Shown in pieces: positions 53,789 to 63,042 of a stretch of 64,000 bases of DNA. The notes beneath the pieces are model-generated. The model worked only from the letters and a program-made list of their open reading frames with translations. It was not told where the DNA came from and ran no database searches. Source of the stretch: Acidobacteriota bacterium (GTDB lineage: Bacteria; Acidobacteriota; Thermoanaerobaculia; Multivoradales; Multivoraceae); NCBI GenBank assembly GCA_028877275.1, contig JAPPFP010000009.1:186001-250000 (forward strand), written 5' to 3'. How positions within the stretch are numbered: the stretch's first letter is position 1; each line of letters begins with the position of its first letter. Both the position numbers and the translations under genes were made by a program.

Positions 53789-54948
53789 CGGTCGACGCGC
53801 TCCAGGCGCCAGACTTCGTCCGAGCGCGCCAAGTCGCGGGCTTCGTCGTCGAGTTCACCGACCAGGGCGTCGAAGCGGGCCATCTCGGGCGGGAAGGAAT
53901 GGACGCCGAAGGGCTCCTTGCGACCGCCGTAGATGTAGTAGCCGTTCACGGCGCGGTAGCGGTCGAAGAACAGCCGGCTCTTGTGCAGCACCACGCGGCG
54001 CAGGCCGTCGCCGGCTTCCATCAGCGCCGTGATGGCCGACGGCGCCTCAAGGTCGAGTCCGTTCGCCCAGTCTCCGTCGCTGGCGGAGGCCAGGGTCTGG
54101 TCGCCGCGTCGCAACGCGTAATAGCCGGGAGGAAGATCGTGGACGCTGATCCGGAGGCGGTTCGGATTCCTGTCGGGCCCCGGCGACAGAACCGGCGGGC
54201 GGATCTCCAGCCCCGCGGCGCCTTCGGCCGAGGCGACGACCGTACCCGGCGCCGAAGCGCCGAGCGCTTCGAGGAGTACCCGGGAGGCATGCCAATAGCC
54301 GGCCTCGTTCAGATGCACGCCGTTGACCGTCAGCGGCGCCGGTTCTCCAGCGAACGCGGCCGCGACGCCGTCGAAGATGTCGAGGAAAGGCACGTCGTTC
54401 TCAACCGCGACGGCTTCGGCCGCCTCGGCGTAGGCCCGCAGCTCGACGTTGCGGCGTTCGACCGCCGCCGCCTCGAGCCCGTGGCCGGAGGGCAGCGCCT
54501 GCTGCGGTATCGGTGAAACGAGAGCGATACGCGCCGGCTCGGAGCCGTTGTAGAGCTGCTTCGAGACGTGGCGGAGCAGCCGCCCGAGGTCGTTCCTGAA
54601 CGCGGGTAGACCCTCGTCGCCGGCGAACGACTCGTTGGCGCCGTAGAAAAGCAGCACGACGTCCGCGCCCTGCGCCTCGAGATGACGGTCGACCGCGCCG
54701 AAGTCCAGCGGCCGCGGCCGCAGCGCCGTTTCGTCCGCCGACCAGGCGAGGTTGCGCACCGACAGCTCCAGGTCCGGGAAGGCGGCGAGCAGCCCGCTCT
54801 CGAAGTAGCCGAAGAGCTGGAATCGCTCGGCGAACGTGTTGCCGACCAGGCAGATCCGGTCGCTGGCTCGAAGTTCCAGAGCCGGTTCCCCAACTGCGGG
54901 AGGGGCGGCCGAGGCGACGAGGAGCAGGAGAGCGGTCAGGTACTTCAC
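53785..54948 (-). CDS. SGNH-fold exported protein with altered catalytic residues
   Basis: 387 residues, signal peptide 1-20. SGNH/GDSL blocks are recognisable: ICLVGNTFAERF (block I), LAWSADE (block II), LLFYGANES (block III) and NGVHLNEAGY (block V). The nucleophile position reads G36-N37-T38, threonine replacing serine. The usual DxxH of block V is NGVH. The C-terminal 130 residues add a separate domain with RLFFDRYRAVNGYYIYGGRKEPFGV. It is the first gene of a three-gene operon with the PVC-type cytochrome and the PQQ protein. SGNH domains are often paired with PVC-type proteins. It is probably carbohydrate- or ester-binding; catalysis is uncertain. GTG start with no ribosome site. Confidence 0.82.
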   Translation of the reverse strand: MKYLTALLLLVASAAPPAVGEPALELRASDRICLVGNTFAERFQLFGYFESGLLAAFPDLELSVRNLAWSADETALRPRPLDFGAVDRHLEAQGADVVLLFYGANESFAGDEGLPAFRNDLGRLLRHVSKQLYNGSEPARIALVSPIPQQALPSGHGLEAAAVERRNVELRAYAEAAEAVAVENDVPFLDIFDGVAAAFAGEPAPLTVNGVHLNEAGYWHASRVLLEALGASAPGTVVASAEGAAGLEIRPPVLSPGPDRNPNRLRISVHDLPPGYYALRRGDQTLASASDGDWANGLDLEAPSAITALMEAGDGLRRVVLHKSRLFFDRYRAVNGYYIYGGRKEPFGVHSFPPEMARFDALVGELDDEARDLARSDEVWRLERVDR

Positions 54949-54960
54949 GCGCGAGGGGGG

Positions 54961-54966
54961 ATCCTA
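54961..54966 (-). promoter_or_regulatory. Candidate -10 TAGGAT for the SGNH/cytochrome operon
   Basis: The minus strand reads GCGTAGGATCC, twelve bases before GTG 54948. Lying in a 38-base divergent gap, it faces the plus-strand TAGGGT six bases away, and its -35 would have to lie inside the neighbouring gene or the opposing promoter. Confidence 0.35.
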
Positions 54967-54971
54967 CGCGA

Positions 54972-54977
54972 TAGGGT
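54972..54977 (+). promoter_or_regulatory. Candidate -10 TAGGGT for the DUF885 gene
   Basis: GCGATAGGGTCCCGCC precedes TTG 54984 by six and ATG 54987 by nine bases. No Shine-Dalgarno sequence. It overlaps the control region of the opposite operon. Confidence 0.33.
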
Positions 54978-54986
54978 CCCGCCTTG

Positions 54987-56753
54987 ATGAGTAAATCAAG
55001 AGCGGTCAGCGTGGGTTCCGCGCTGCTCGTGCTGGTCGCGTTGGTCGCCTGTGCGCCGCGCCAGGATTCGCGGGAGCAGCTCTACGCGCTGTTCGACGAG
55101 GACTGGGCGGCGAGGCTCACAGAGAGCCCGCAGTTCGCAACGAGCGTCGGCGACCACAGCCGGAACGACGAGCTGGCCGACGTCAGCCTGGAGGCGATCG
55201 AACGCCGGGTGGAACGGCGCCGCGACGTGCTGCGGCGGTTCGAGGAGATCGACGTCTCCGGGCTCAGCGCGGCGGACCGGATCAACGCGCGGATGTTCGA
55301 GCGCCAGCTTCGGAGCAGCGTGCAGGGCTTCGAGTTCGGCGGCTACGAGATGCCGCTCAACGCGGACTCCGGCTTCCACATGGGGTTCGCCCGCATGTAC
55401 CGCCCGATGCCCTTCCAGACGGCGGACCACTACGACGACTACATCGCTCGGATGAGGGCGATCCCGGCCTACTTCGAGCAGCAGCAGGGCCACATGCGAG
55501 CGGGGATCGAGCGTGGCTTCACCCTGCCCCGCGTGACGCTTACGGGCTACGAGGACACGATTTCCGCTCACATCGTCGACGACCCCCGGGACAGCGCCTT
55601 CTGGGCGCCCTTTGAGGAGGTGTCGGCGTCCGTCGGGGAGATGGACCGCGAGCGGATCCTGACGGATGCCGAGGCGGCGATCACCGAGGCGGTGGTGCCC
55701 GCCTACCAGGGGTTCTACGACTTCTTCGTGGGCGAGTACCTACCGGGCGCCAGGGAGACCGTCGGCGCCTCCGACCTGCCCGACGGCGAGGCGTACTACG
55801 CGGAGCAGGTGCGCTGGTTCACCACGCTCGACGTGACGCCGCAGGAGGTCCACGAAATCGGTCTCAGCGAGGTCGCGCGGATTCGGGCCGAGATGGCGGA
55901 AGTGATCCGGGAGACCAGCTTCGAGGGTTCGTACGCCGAGTTCCTCGACTTCCTGCGCACCGACCCGCGCTTCTACCCGAAGACCGCGCAGGAGCTGCTG
56001 GAGCGGGCAGCCTGGATCGCCAAGACGATGGACGGCAAGCTGCCGTCCCTGTTCGCGACCCTGCCGCGGGTTCCCTACACGGTTGAGCCGGTCCCCGACC
56101 ACATGGCGCCGAAGTACACCGCCGGCCGCTATGTGTCGGCCCCCTACAACAGCACCCAGCCCGGCATCTACTGGGTCAACACGTACAACCTGCCGAGCCG
56201 GCCCCTCTACGCGCTGGCGGCGTTGACCCTCCACGAGGCGGTGCCTGGTCACCATCTTCAGAACGCGCTCGCGGCCGAGATCGACGCCGGGCCGGAGTTC
56301 CGCCGCCACGACTACCTCTCTGCCTTCGGCGAGGGTTGGGGCCTGTACTCCGAGTACCTCGGGCTCGAGGCGGGCATCTACGAGGATCCGTACAGCAACT
56401 TCGGCCGCCTGACCTACGAGATCTGGCGCGCCTGCCGGCTCGTGGTCGACACCGGGGTGCACGCCTTCGGCTGGACGCGCCAGCAGATGCTCGACTACCT
56501 GGCCGAGAACACGGCGCTCTCGCTGCACGAGGTCACGACCGAGACGGACCGCTACATCAGTTGGCCGGGCCAGGCGCTGGCCTACAAGATGGGCGAACTG
56601 AAGATCCGCGAACTGCGGGCAAGGGCCGAGGAGGCTCTGGGCAGCGACTTCGATGTGCGCCACTTCCACGACGCCGTGCTCGCCAACGGCTCCGTGCCGT
56701 TGGACATTCTCGAAGAGCTGATCGACGCCTGGATCGAAGAGCAGCGCCAGTAG
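54987..56753 (+). CDS. DUF885-family lipoprotein, probable metallopeptidase
   Basis: 588 residues. Lipoprotein signal with lipobox LVAC and lipidated C22. DUF885 family: FATSVGDHSRNDELADVSLE at the start, PLNADSGFHMGFARM, and the zinc-binding HEAVPGHHLQ near residue 416 in the ALTLHEAVPGHHLQNAL helix. SAFGEGWGLYSEYLG carries the third ligand Glu, followed by RLVVDTGVHAFGWTRQQML and YISWPGQALAYKMGELKI. The motifs match a gluzincin-like metallopeptidase fold, and members are annotated as peptidases. The start is ATG 54987 (TTG 54984 is adjacent). Probably anchored in the outer membrane; substrate unknown. Confidence 0.9.
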   Translation: MSKSRAVSVGSALLVLVALVACAPRQDSREQLYALFDEDWAARLTESPQFATSVGDHSRNDELADVSLEAIERRVERRRDVLRRFEEIDVSGLSAADRINARMFERQLRSSVQGFEFGGYEMPLNADSGFHMGFARMYRPMPFQTADHYDDYIARMRAIPAYFEQQQGHMRAGIERGFTLPRVTLTGYEDTISAHIVDDPRDSAFWAPFEEVSASVGEMDRERILTDAEAAITEAVVPAYQGFYDFFVGEYLPGARETVGASDLPDGEAYYAEQVRWFTTLDVTPQEVHEIGLSEVARIRAEMAEVIRETSFEGSYAEFLDFLRTDPRFYPKTAQELLERAAWIAKTMDGKLPSLFATLPRVPYTVEPVPDHMAPKYTAGRYVSAPYNSTQPGIYWVNTYNLPSRPLYALAALTLHEAVPGHHLQNALAAEIDAGPEFRRHDYLSAFGEGWGLYSEYLGLEAGIYEDPYSNFGRLTYEIWRACRLVVDTGVHAFGWTRQQMLDYLAENTALSLHEVTTETDRYISWPGQALAYKMGELKIRELRARAEEALGSDFDVRHFHDAVLANGSVPLDILEELIDAWIEEQRQ

Positions 56754-56765
56754 CGCCTCGGCGGG

Positions 56766-57269
56766 GTGATCGACTTTCTGATCTGGCTCGAGGAAACCCG
56801 GCCGTCGACCTGGATGCGGGAGTCGGGTGGCGCGTTCTTCTCGAGTCTCGTCTTCCACTCGATCGGGATGGCCTTCGTGGCCGGTATTCACGTAGTGACG
56901 GACCTCCGCATCCTGGGCGTCGCCCCGGGCGTGCCCCGGTCGCTCATGCGGCGCTACCTGCCGGTGCTGTGGGCGAGCCTCCTGGTGGTCACGTTGTCGG
57001 GACTCGCGCTGCTCCTGGCGTACCCCGCGAAGGCGCTGACGAACCCGGTCTTCTACTTCAAGCTGGCGGCGATCGTCGTGGCGCTCTGGATCATGAGAGC
57101 GCTGATGCGCGGCGTGCTGGGTGATTCACGCCACGACCCGTTGCCGGCGCCGAGGAAGGCGAAGGCGCTGGCCGCGGTATCGCTCGTTCTGTGGGTCGCC
57201 GTCATCACTTCCGGCCGCTTCCTGGCCTACACCGCGAAGGTCATGCTGGCCTCGCACCTGTTGTACTGA
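56766..57269 (+). CDS. Four-helix membrane protein, first of a tandem pair
   Basis: 167 residues with four membrane helices (about 22-42, 52-72, 78-98, 135-155). It contains FFSSLVFHSIGMAFVAGI and VTDLRILGVAPGVPRSLMRRYLPVLW. Helix 3 is preceded by PAKALTNPVFYFKLAAI. It resembles the DUF2214/DUF6644-like membrane families, though I cannot fix the assignment. The His in helix 1 and the PxxxxKL motif before helix 3 are shared with the next gene's product. GTG start 12 bases after the DUF885 gene; poor ribosome site. Function unknown. Confidence 0.72.
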   Translation: MIDFLIWLEETRPSTWMRESGGAFFSSLVFHSIGMAFVAGIHVVTDLRILGVAPGVPRSLMRRYLPVLWASLLVVTLSGLALLLAYPAKALTNPVFYFKLAAIVVALWIMRALMRGVLGDSRHDPLPAPRKAKALAAVSLVLWVAVITSGRFLAYTAKVMLASHLLY

Positions 57270-57288
57270 GGCGGGACGGGCAGAGGCC

Positions 57289-57795
57289 ATGGAAGACCTG
57301 CTGTACTCGATCGGCCAGAAGAGCGGCATCTACAGCTTCATGCACACCTCCTGGGGCTGGCCGACGGTGGAGTCTCTCCACTTCCTGGGCCTCTCCCTGT
57401 TGATCGGCTGCATCGGCCTCTGGGACCTCCGCCTGCTTGGGGTTGCCCGGGGCGTCCCGATGGACGCACTGCACCGGCTCGTGCCCTGGGGGGTCGGTGG
57501 CTACGCCCTCAACGTGTGTACCGGCTTCCTGTTCGTGGTCAGCGCTCCGAACCAGTATCTCTACAACCCGGCGTTCCAGGTCAAGCTGTCGCTGATGGCG
57601 ATCGCCGGCCTGAACATCCTCGTGTTCTACCGGTTCGCCTTCCGGCCCGTGCGGGTGGCTGCGGCCGGAGCCCCGGCGCCGGCGAGCGCCCGGACCGCGG
57701 CCGCGATCTCCCTGGCCTGCTGGGTCGGCGTCATCGTCTGCGGCCGGCTGATTACCTACTTCCGGCCGCCCTACCACTGGTGCTTCTGGTGCTAA
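57289..57795 (+). CDS. Four-helix membrane protein, paralogue of the preceding gene
   Basis: 168 residues with four helices. It aligns with the preceding protein along its length: ESLHFLGLSLLIGCIGLWDLRLLGVARGVP against the VFHSIGMAFVAG to LRILGVAPGVP block, and YLYNPAFQVKLSLMAI against TNPVFYFKLAAI. The helix-1 His is conserved. The C-terminus ends in a short aromatic/Cys patch (PPYHWCFWC), which is absent in the paralogue and could bind metal or a cofactor. AGAGG lies before ATG 57289. The two subunits may form a heterodimer. Convergent with the AMIN gene, overlapping by four bases. Confidence 0.75.
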   Translation: MEDLLYSIGQKSGIYSFMHTSWGWPTVESLHFLGLSLLIGCIGLWDLRLLGVARGVPMDALHRLVPWGVGGYALNVCTGFLFVVSAPNQYLYNPAFQVKLSLMAIAGLNILVFYRFAFRPVRVAAAGAPAPASARTAAAISLACWVGVIVCGRLITYFRPPYHWCFWC

Positions 57796-58583
57796 CCGGG
57801 CGGGTCGTCGGGTTCCTCGTCGATGAACCGGAACGGCGGCCGATCTTCGGGGTCGCCTTCCTCGACGGGCGCCCGCTCTTTCGGTTCGGCCGGCGTTTCA
57901 GGGGCGGTTGGGCTGCCGGCGCGGGCGAGTTCGGCCTCGACCTGCTCGATCAGCTCTTCCGCGGATTGCTGCTGATCGAGCCCGGCCGCGGCGAGTTCCG
58001 CGTCGATCAGGGCGAGCAGTTCGTCGGTCGTCAGATCGTCGAGGTGCTGCAGTTCGCTGCCGGTCGGAGCCGGCGACACGGGCGAAGTCGCCGGCGCGGG
58101 CTGGCTGCTCGGCGCGGCCTCGACGGCGACGTCGACCACCGGAGCGGCAACCGGGCGAGGCGCTGACGTTGATCCCGGAACCGGCGATTCCCCGATCAGA
58201 ACGCCGGTCGCCGATGGTGGCAGGGTGCCGGAGCCAAGACCGACCTCGATGAGTCCTTCCGACTGGCGCACCTGGTAGGTCGGCAGGGCCGCCCGCAAGT
58301 CGACGACGACGCGCAGGAAGTCGGCATGCTCGCCGGTACGCACTTCGAACGCCGAACTGCTCTGCGGCGGTTCCGGCAGTTCGGCGGCGGACCGGCCGAT
58401 TCCGAATAGGTCGATCACCACCCGTGGTGGGCTGGCTAAGGGGAAGTGACGCACGGCCTGCGGGTCCGCGGAGACGTCAAGCCGCAGTACATCGCCGTCC
58501 AGCTTGGCCGACGTCAGCCGGTTCGGTTGTGCTGCGACGGCCGAGCTCAGGAGCGCGGAGACAAGAAGGATGAGAACTCTCAT
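57792..58583 (-). CDS. AMIN-domain envelope protein
   Basis: 263 residues, signal peptide 1-18 (cleavage after AVAAQ). Residues 20-112 are an AMIN-like domain: LRLDVSADPQAVRHFPLASPPRVVIDLFGI, then HADFLRVVVDLRAALPTYQV. AMIN domains bind peptidoglycan or secretin complexes. The remaining 150 residues are low-complexity Pro/Ala/Glu, with a short helical part (DELLALIDAELAAAGLDQQQ) and an acidic end. No amidase or secretin domain follows, so it is probably an adaptor. The ATG at 58583 starts exactly at the signal peptide; longer in-frame starts add unrelated residues. Confidence 0.8.
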   Translation of the reverse strand: MRVLILLVSALLSSAVAAQPNRLTSAKLDGDVLRLDVSADPQAVRHFPLASPPRVVIDLFGIGRSAAELPEPPQSSSAFEVRTGEHADFLRVVVDLRAALPTYQVRQSEGLIEVGLGSGTLPPSATGVLIGESPVPGSTSAPRPVAAPVVDVAVEAAPSSQPAPATSPVSPAPTGSELQHLDDLTTDELLALIDAELAAAGLDQQQSAEELIEQVEAELARAGSPTAPETPAEPKERAPVEEGDPEDRPPFRFIDEEPDDPPG

Positions 58584-58605
58584 GATGGGTCGTACGGGAT
58601 GGCAC

Positions 58606-58611
58606 TCTAGC
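58606..58611 (-). promoter_or_regulatory. Candidate -10 TAGAGT for the AMIN gene
   Basis: The minus strand reads GTGCTAGAGTGCC, 22 bases before ATG 58583, within a 70-base divergent gap. The motif matches the GCTAnnnT form seen elsewhere in the window. No clear -35. Confidence 0.35.
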
Positions 58612-58636
58612 ACCCGCCTGCCGTGGATCCTTGCGA

Positions 58637-58642
58637 TAGCGT
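58637..58642 (+). promoter_or_regulatory. Candidate -10 TAGCGT for the S9 peptidase gene
   Basis: GCGATAGCGTGCC lies 11 bases before ATG 58654, so the leader would be only about four bases. No Shine-Dalgarno sequence. Compare GCGATAGGGTCCC at 54968-54980. Confidence 0.35.
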
Positions 58643-58653
58643 GCCGGTCACCC

Positions 58654-60719
<2,066 letters not shown>

Positions 60720-60723
<4 letters not shown>

Positions 60724-61424
60724 CGCCTGTGACGATGGCGCGCCTGCTCGCCGCGGTCGTCGGCCTGACGATGACGGCGCCCTTCCATGCGATCGTCTCC
60801 GCCCAGACGCCGGACGAACCGGGCACCTACAAGGGCAGGAAGATCGCGGACGTCATGTCGTTCCGCGGCGCCGGCTGGCTGGAGCGCGCCTCGCGGATCG
60901 AAGAAGAGAACCCGGACGCGCTGATCGCCGCCCTTCCGATCGAGAAGGGGATGCTGGTCGTCGACATCGGCTGCGGCTCGGGCTACCACGCGCGCCGGTT
61001 GGCCGCGGCAGTCGGCCCCGAGGGCAGCGTGCTGTGCAACGACATTCAGCCGCAGATGCTGCGGATCGCGTCGGAGCTCGCGGCACGTGAGGGGATCACG
61101 AACATGAGCATGGTCCTGGGGACCGAGGACGATCCGAACCTGCCCGAGGGCGAGGTCGACCTGATGCTGATCGTCGACGTGTACCACGAGTTCTCGCAGC
61201 CCGGGCCGATGCTCCAGGCGATGCGGAAGGCGCTGGCGCCGGACGGCGTCATCGCCCTCGTCGAGTTCCGTCTCGAGGGCCGCAGCGCGGCGCACATCAA
61301 GCTCGACCACCGGATGTCGATCGAGCAGGTGATGAAGGAGTGGATCCCGGCGGGCTACGAGCTGGTCGAACGGATCGACTCGCTGCCGACGCAGCACCTG
61401 TTCCTGTTTCGCGCCGCCCGCTGA
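60720..61424 (+). CDS. SAM-dependent methyltransferase with apparent signal peptide
   Basis: 234 residues. A hydrophobic leader (MARLLAAVVGLTMTAPFHAIVSAQ from codon 6) looks like a cleavable signal peptide. The methyltransferase fold follows: ADVMSFRGAGWLERASRIEEE, motif I VVDIGCGSGYHARRLA, NDIQPQMLRIASELAA and MLIVDVYHEFSQP, then ALAPDGVIALVEFR. The GTG at 60720 fits the GTGA overlap habit; ATG 60735 and ATG 60696 are alternatives. SAM is cytoplasmic, so export of such an enzyme is puzzling. Related proteins with signal peptides do occur, and the leader may be a membrane anchor. Substrate unknown. Confidence 0.85.
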
Positions 61425-61446
61425 CGGCGCGCCTCCCCGCAGGGGC

Positions 61447-63042
61447 CTACCGACGCGTCGGCATCGCTGCCGACACGGACTCGCGCCAGGCGTGGAGCCG
61501 GTCCCGCAGCTCGGCGGCTTTCGCGGGCTGCGCTGCGGCGAGGTCACGCTGCTCGCCCGGGTCGTTCTCCAGGTCGAAGAGCTGCACGGTGCCGTTCTCG
61601 AAGTACTCCAGCAGCTTGAAGGCGCCATCGCGGACCGCACCGCCGGGGCTCTGCATCCCGTGGTTGCTGTAGTGCGGGAAGTGCCAGTAGATCGCTCCGC
61701 GCTCGAAGTCCTCGCCCCTGACCGCCGCGGCGAAGCTCGCGCCGTCGAGGTGCTGGTCGGGCCGGGCCGGCAGGCCTGCCATCTCCAGCAGCGTGGGATA
61801 GAAGTCGGGGCTGATCACGGGCTCGTCGTGGACCGCGCCGGTCCGGCCCGCGCCCGGCCATCGCACGATCAGCGGAACCCGGATCCCGCCTTCGTACAGC
61901 CAGCCCTTGGCGCCGCGGAGCGGCAGGTTCGACGTGGAGTAGGCGACGTCCAGCAGGTCGGGCGGCACCTTCCTTGCGGGATTGCCGAAGTTGGCCGCCG
62001 CCATCCCTCCGTTGTCCGAGTAGAAGACGACGATCGTGTTCTCGCTCAGCCCCAGCCGATCGAGTGTGCTCTGCACCCGCCCCAGGCTGTCGTCGACGGC
62101 GGTGACCATCGCAGCGAACTCGACGTTGTCCTGATGTTGTTTGATCTTGACGGTGTTCCGGGGCAGTACCCCGTGGTCCTGATGCGAGGGCTGTTCCAGC
62201 AGGGCGTTCAACTGAGCGCGCGAGAGCGGCTCGGGATCGTCGGGATTGCCTTCCAGGAGAAAGGCCGGCCCGACCGGAGGCTCCGTGCGCGCGGCCTTCT
62301 CGCGGTACTCCAGGACGAGGTCCGGGCGTCCCTCGATCGGGTCGTGCACGGCGAAGTGCGACAGGTAGAGGAAGAAGGGGCCGTCCTGGCTCTGTTCGAT
62401 GAACTCGACGGCGAAGTCGGTCAGGCGGTCGGTGAGGTACTCGTCTTCCTCGCCTTCGACGACCAGGCCCGCCATCAGGTACGGCGGGAAGTAGCCGCCG
62501 CGAGGGGTCGAGCCGGGGAAGTCGGGCTTTTGCACGTCGAAGCCCTGGTTGAGCGGACCTGCCTCGCCGGTGCCGAGGTGCCACTTGCCGAAGATGGCGG
62601 TGCGGTAGCCGTGTTCCCTGAGCGCCTCGGCGAGCGTCACTTCGTGAAGCGGCAGGGCTGCCAGCTTCTCGGCGCTCAACAGCCGCTCGAAGTCATGTCC
62701 TCTTCGCCCTGGCAACCAGTCCGTCAGCCGCAGTCTTGCCGGGTACTTGCCGGTCAGGAGTGAGGCGCGCGTTGGCGAACAGACGTGCGTCGCCGCGTAC
62801 GCGTTGCTGAAGCGCACGCCCTGCTCGGCGAGAGCGTCGATGTGGGGCGTCTTGTAGAACGTGCTGCCGAAGACACCGACGTCGCGCCAGCCCATGTCGT
62901 CGACCAGGAAGAAGACGATGTTCGGTGGTTGCTCCGAGGCAGCCGACGATGGTGCCGGCGCATCGGGTTCCGCCGCGCAGGCTCCCAGCGCTACGGCGAC
63001 GCTCAGCGGGACGAGGCAGGCTGTGAACAGGCGGCGGTTCAC
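61447..63042 (-). CDS. Sulfatase lipoprotein
   Basis: 531-residue type-I sulfatase. Lipobox ALGAC with lipid-carrying C22. NIVFFLVDDMGWRDVG carries the Asp pair for calcium, C88-S-P-T-R92 the formylglycine site, FGKWHLG the substrate Lys/His, FFLYLSHFAVHDP the His and VFYSDNGGM the Asp-Asn pair. All key residues are present, so activity is likely once the cysteine is converted. The maturation enzyme is not in the window. GTG start overlapping the hemB stop (GTGA). Anchored in the periplasm or outer membrane; sulfated polysaccharide is a likely but unproven substrate. Confidence 0.92.
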   Translation of the reverse strand: MNRRLFTACLVPLSVAVALGACAAEPDAPAPSSAASEQPPNIVFFLVDDMGWRDVGVFGSTFYKTPHIDALAEQGVRFSNAYAATHVCSPTRASLLTGKYPARLRLTDWLPGRRGHDFERLLSAEKLAALPLHEVTLAEALREHGYRTAIFGKWHLGTGEAGPLNQGFDVQKPDFPGSTPRGGYFPPYLMAGLVVEGEEDEYLTDRLTDFAVEFIEQSQDGPFFLYLSHFAVHDPIEGRPDLVLEYREKAARTEPPVGPAFLLEGNPDDPEPLSRAQLNALLEQPSHQDHGVLPRNTVKIKQHQDNVEFAAMVTAVDDSLGRVQSTLDRLGLSENTIVVFYSDNGGMAAANFGNPARKVPPDLLDVAYSTSNLPLRGAKGWLYEGGIRVPLIVRWPGAGRTGAVHDEPVISPDFYPTLLEMAGLPARPDQHLDGASFAAAVRGEDFERGAIYWHFPHYSNHGMQSPGGAVRDGAFKLLEYFENGTVQLFDLENDPGEQRDLAAAQPAKAAELRDRLHAWRESVSAAMPTRR

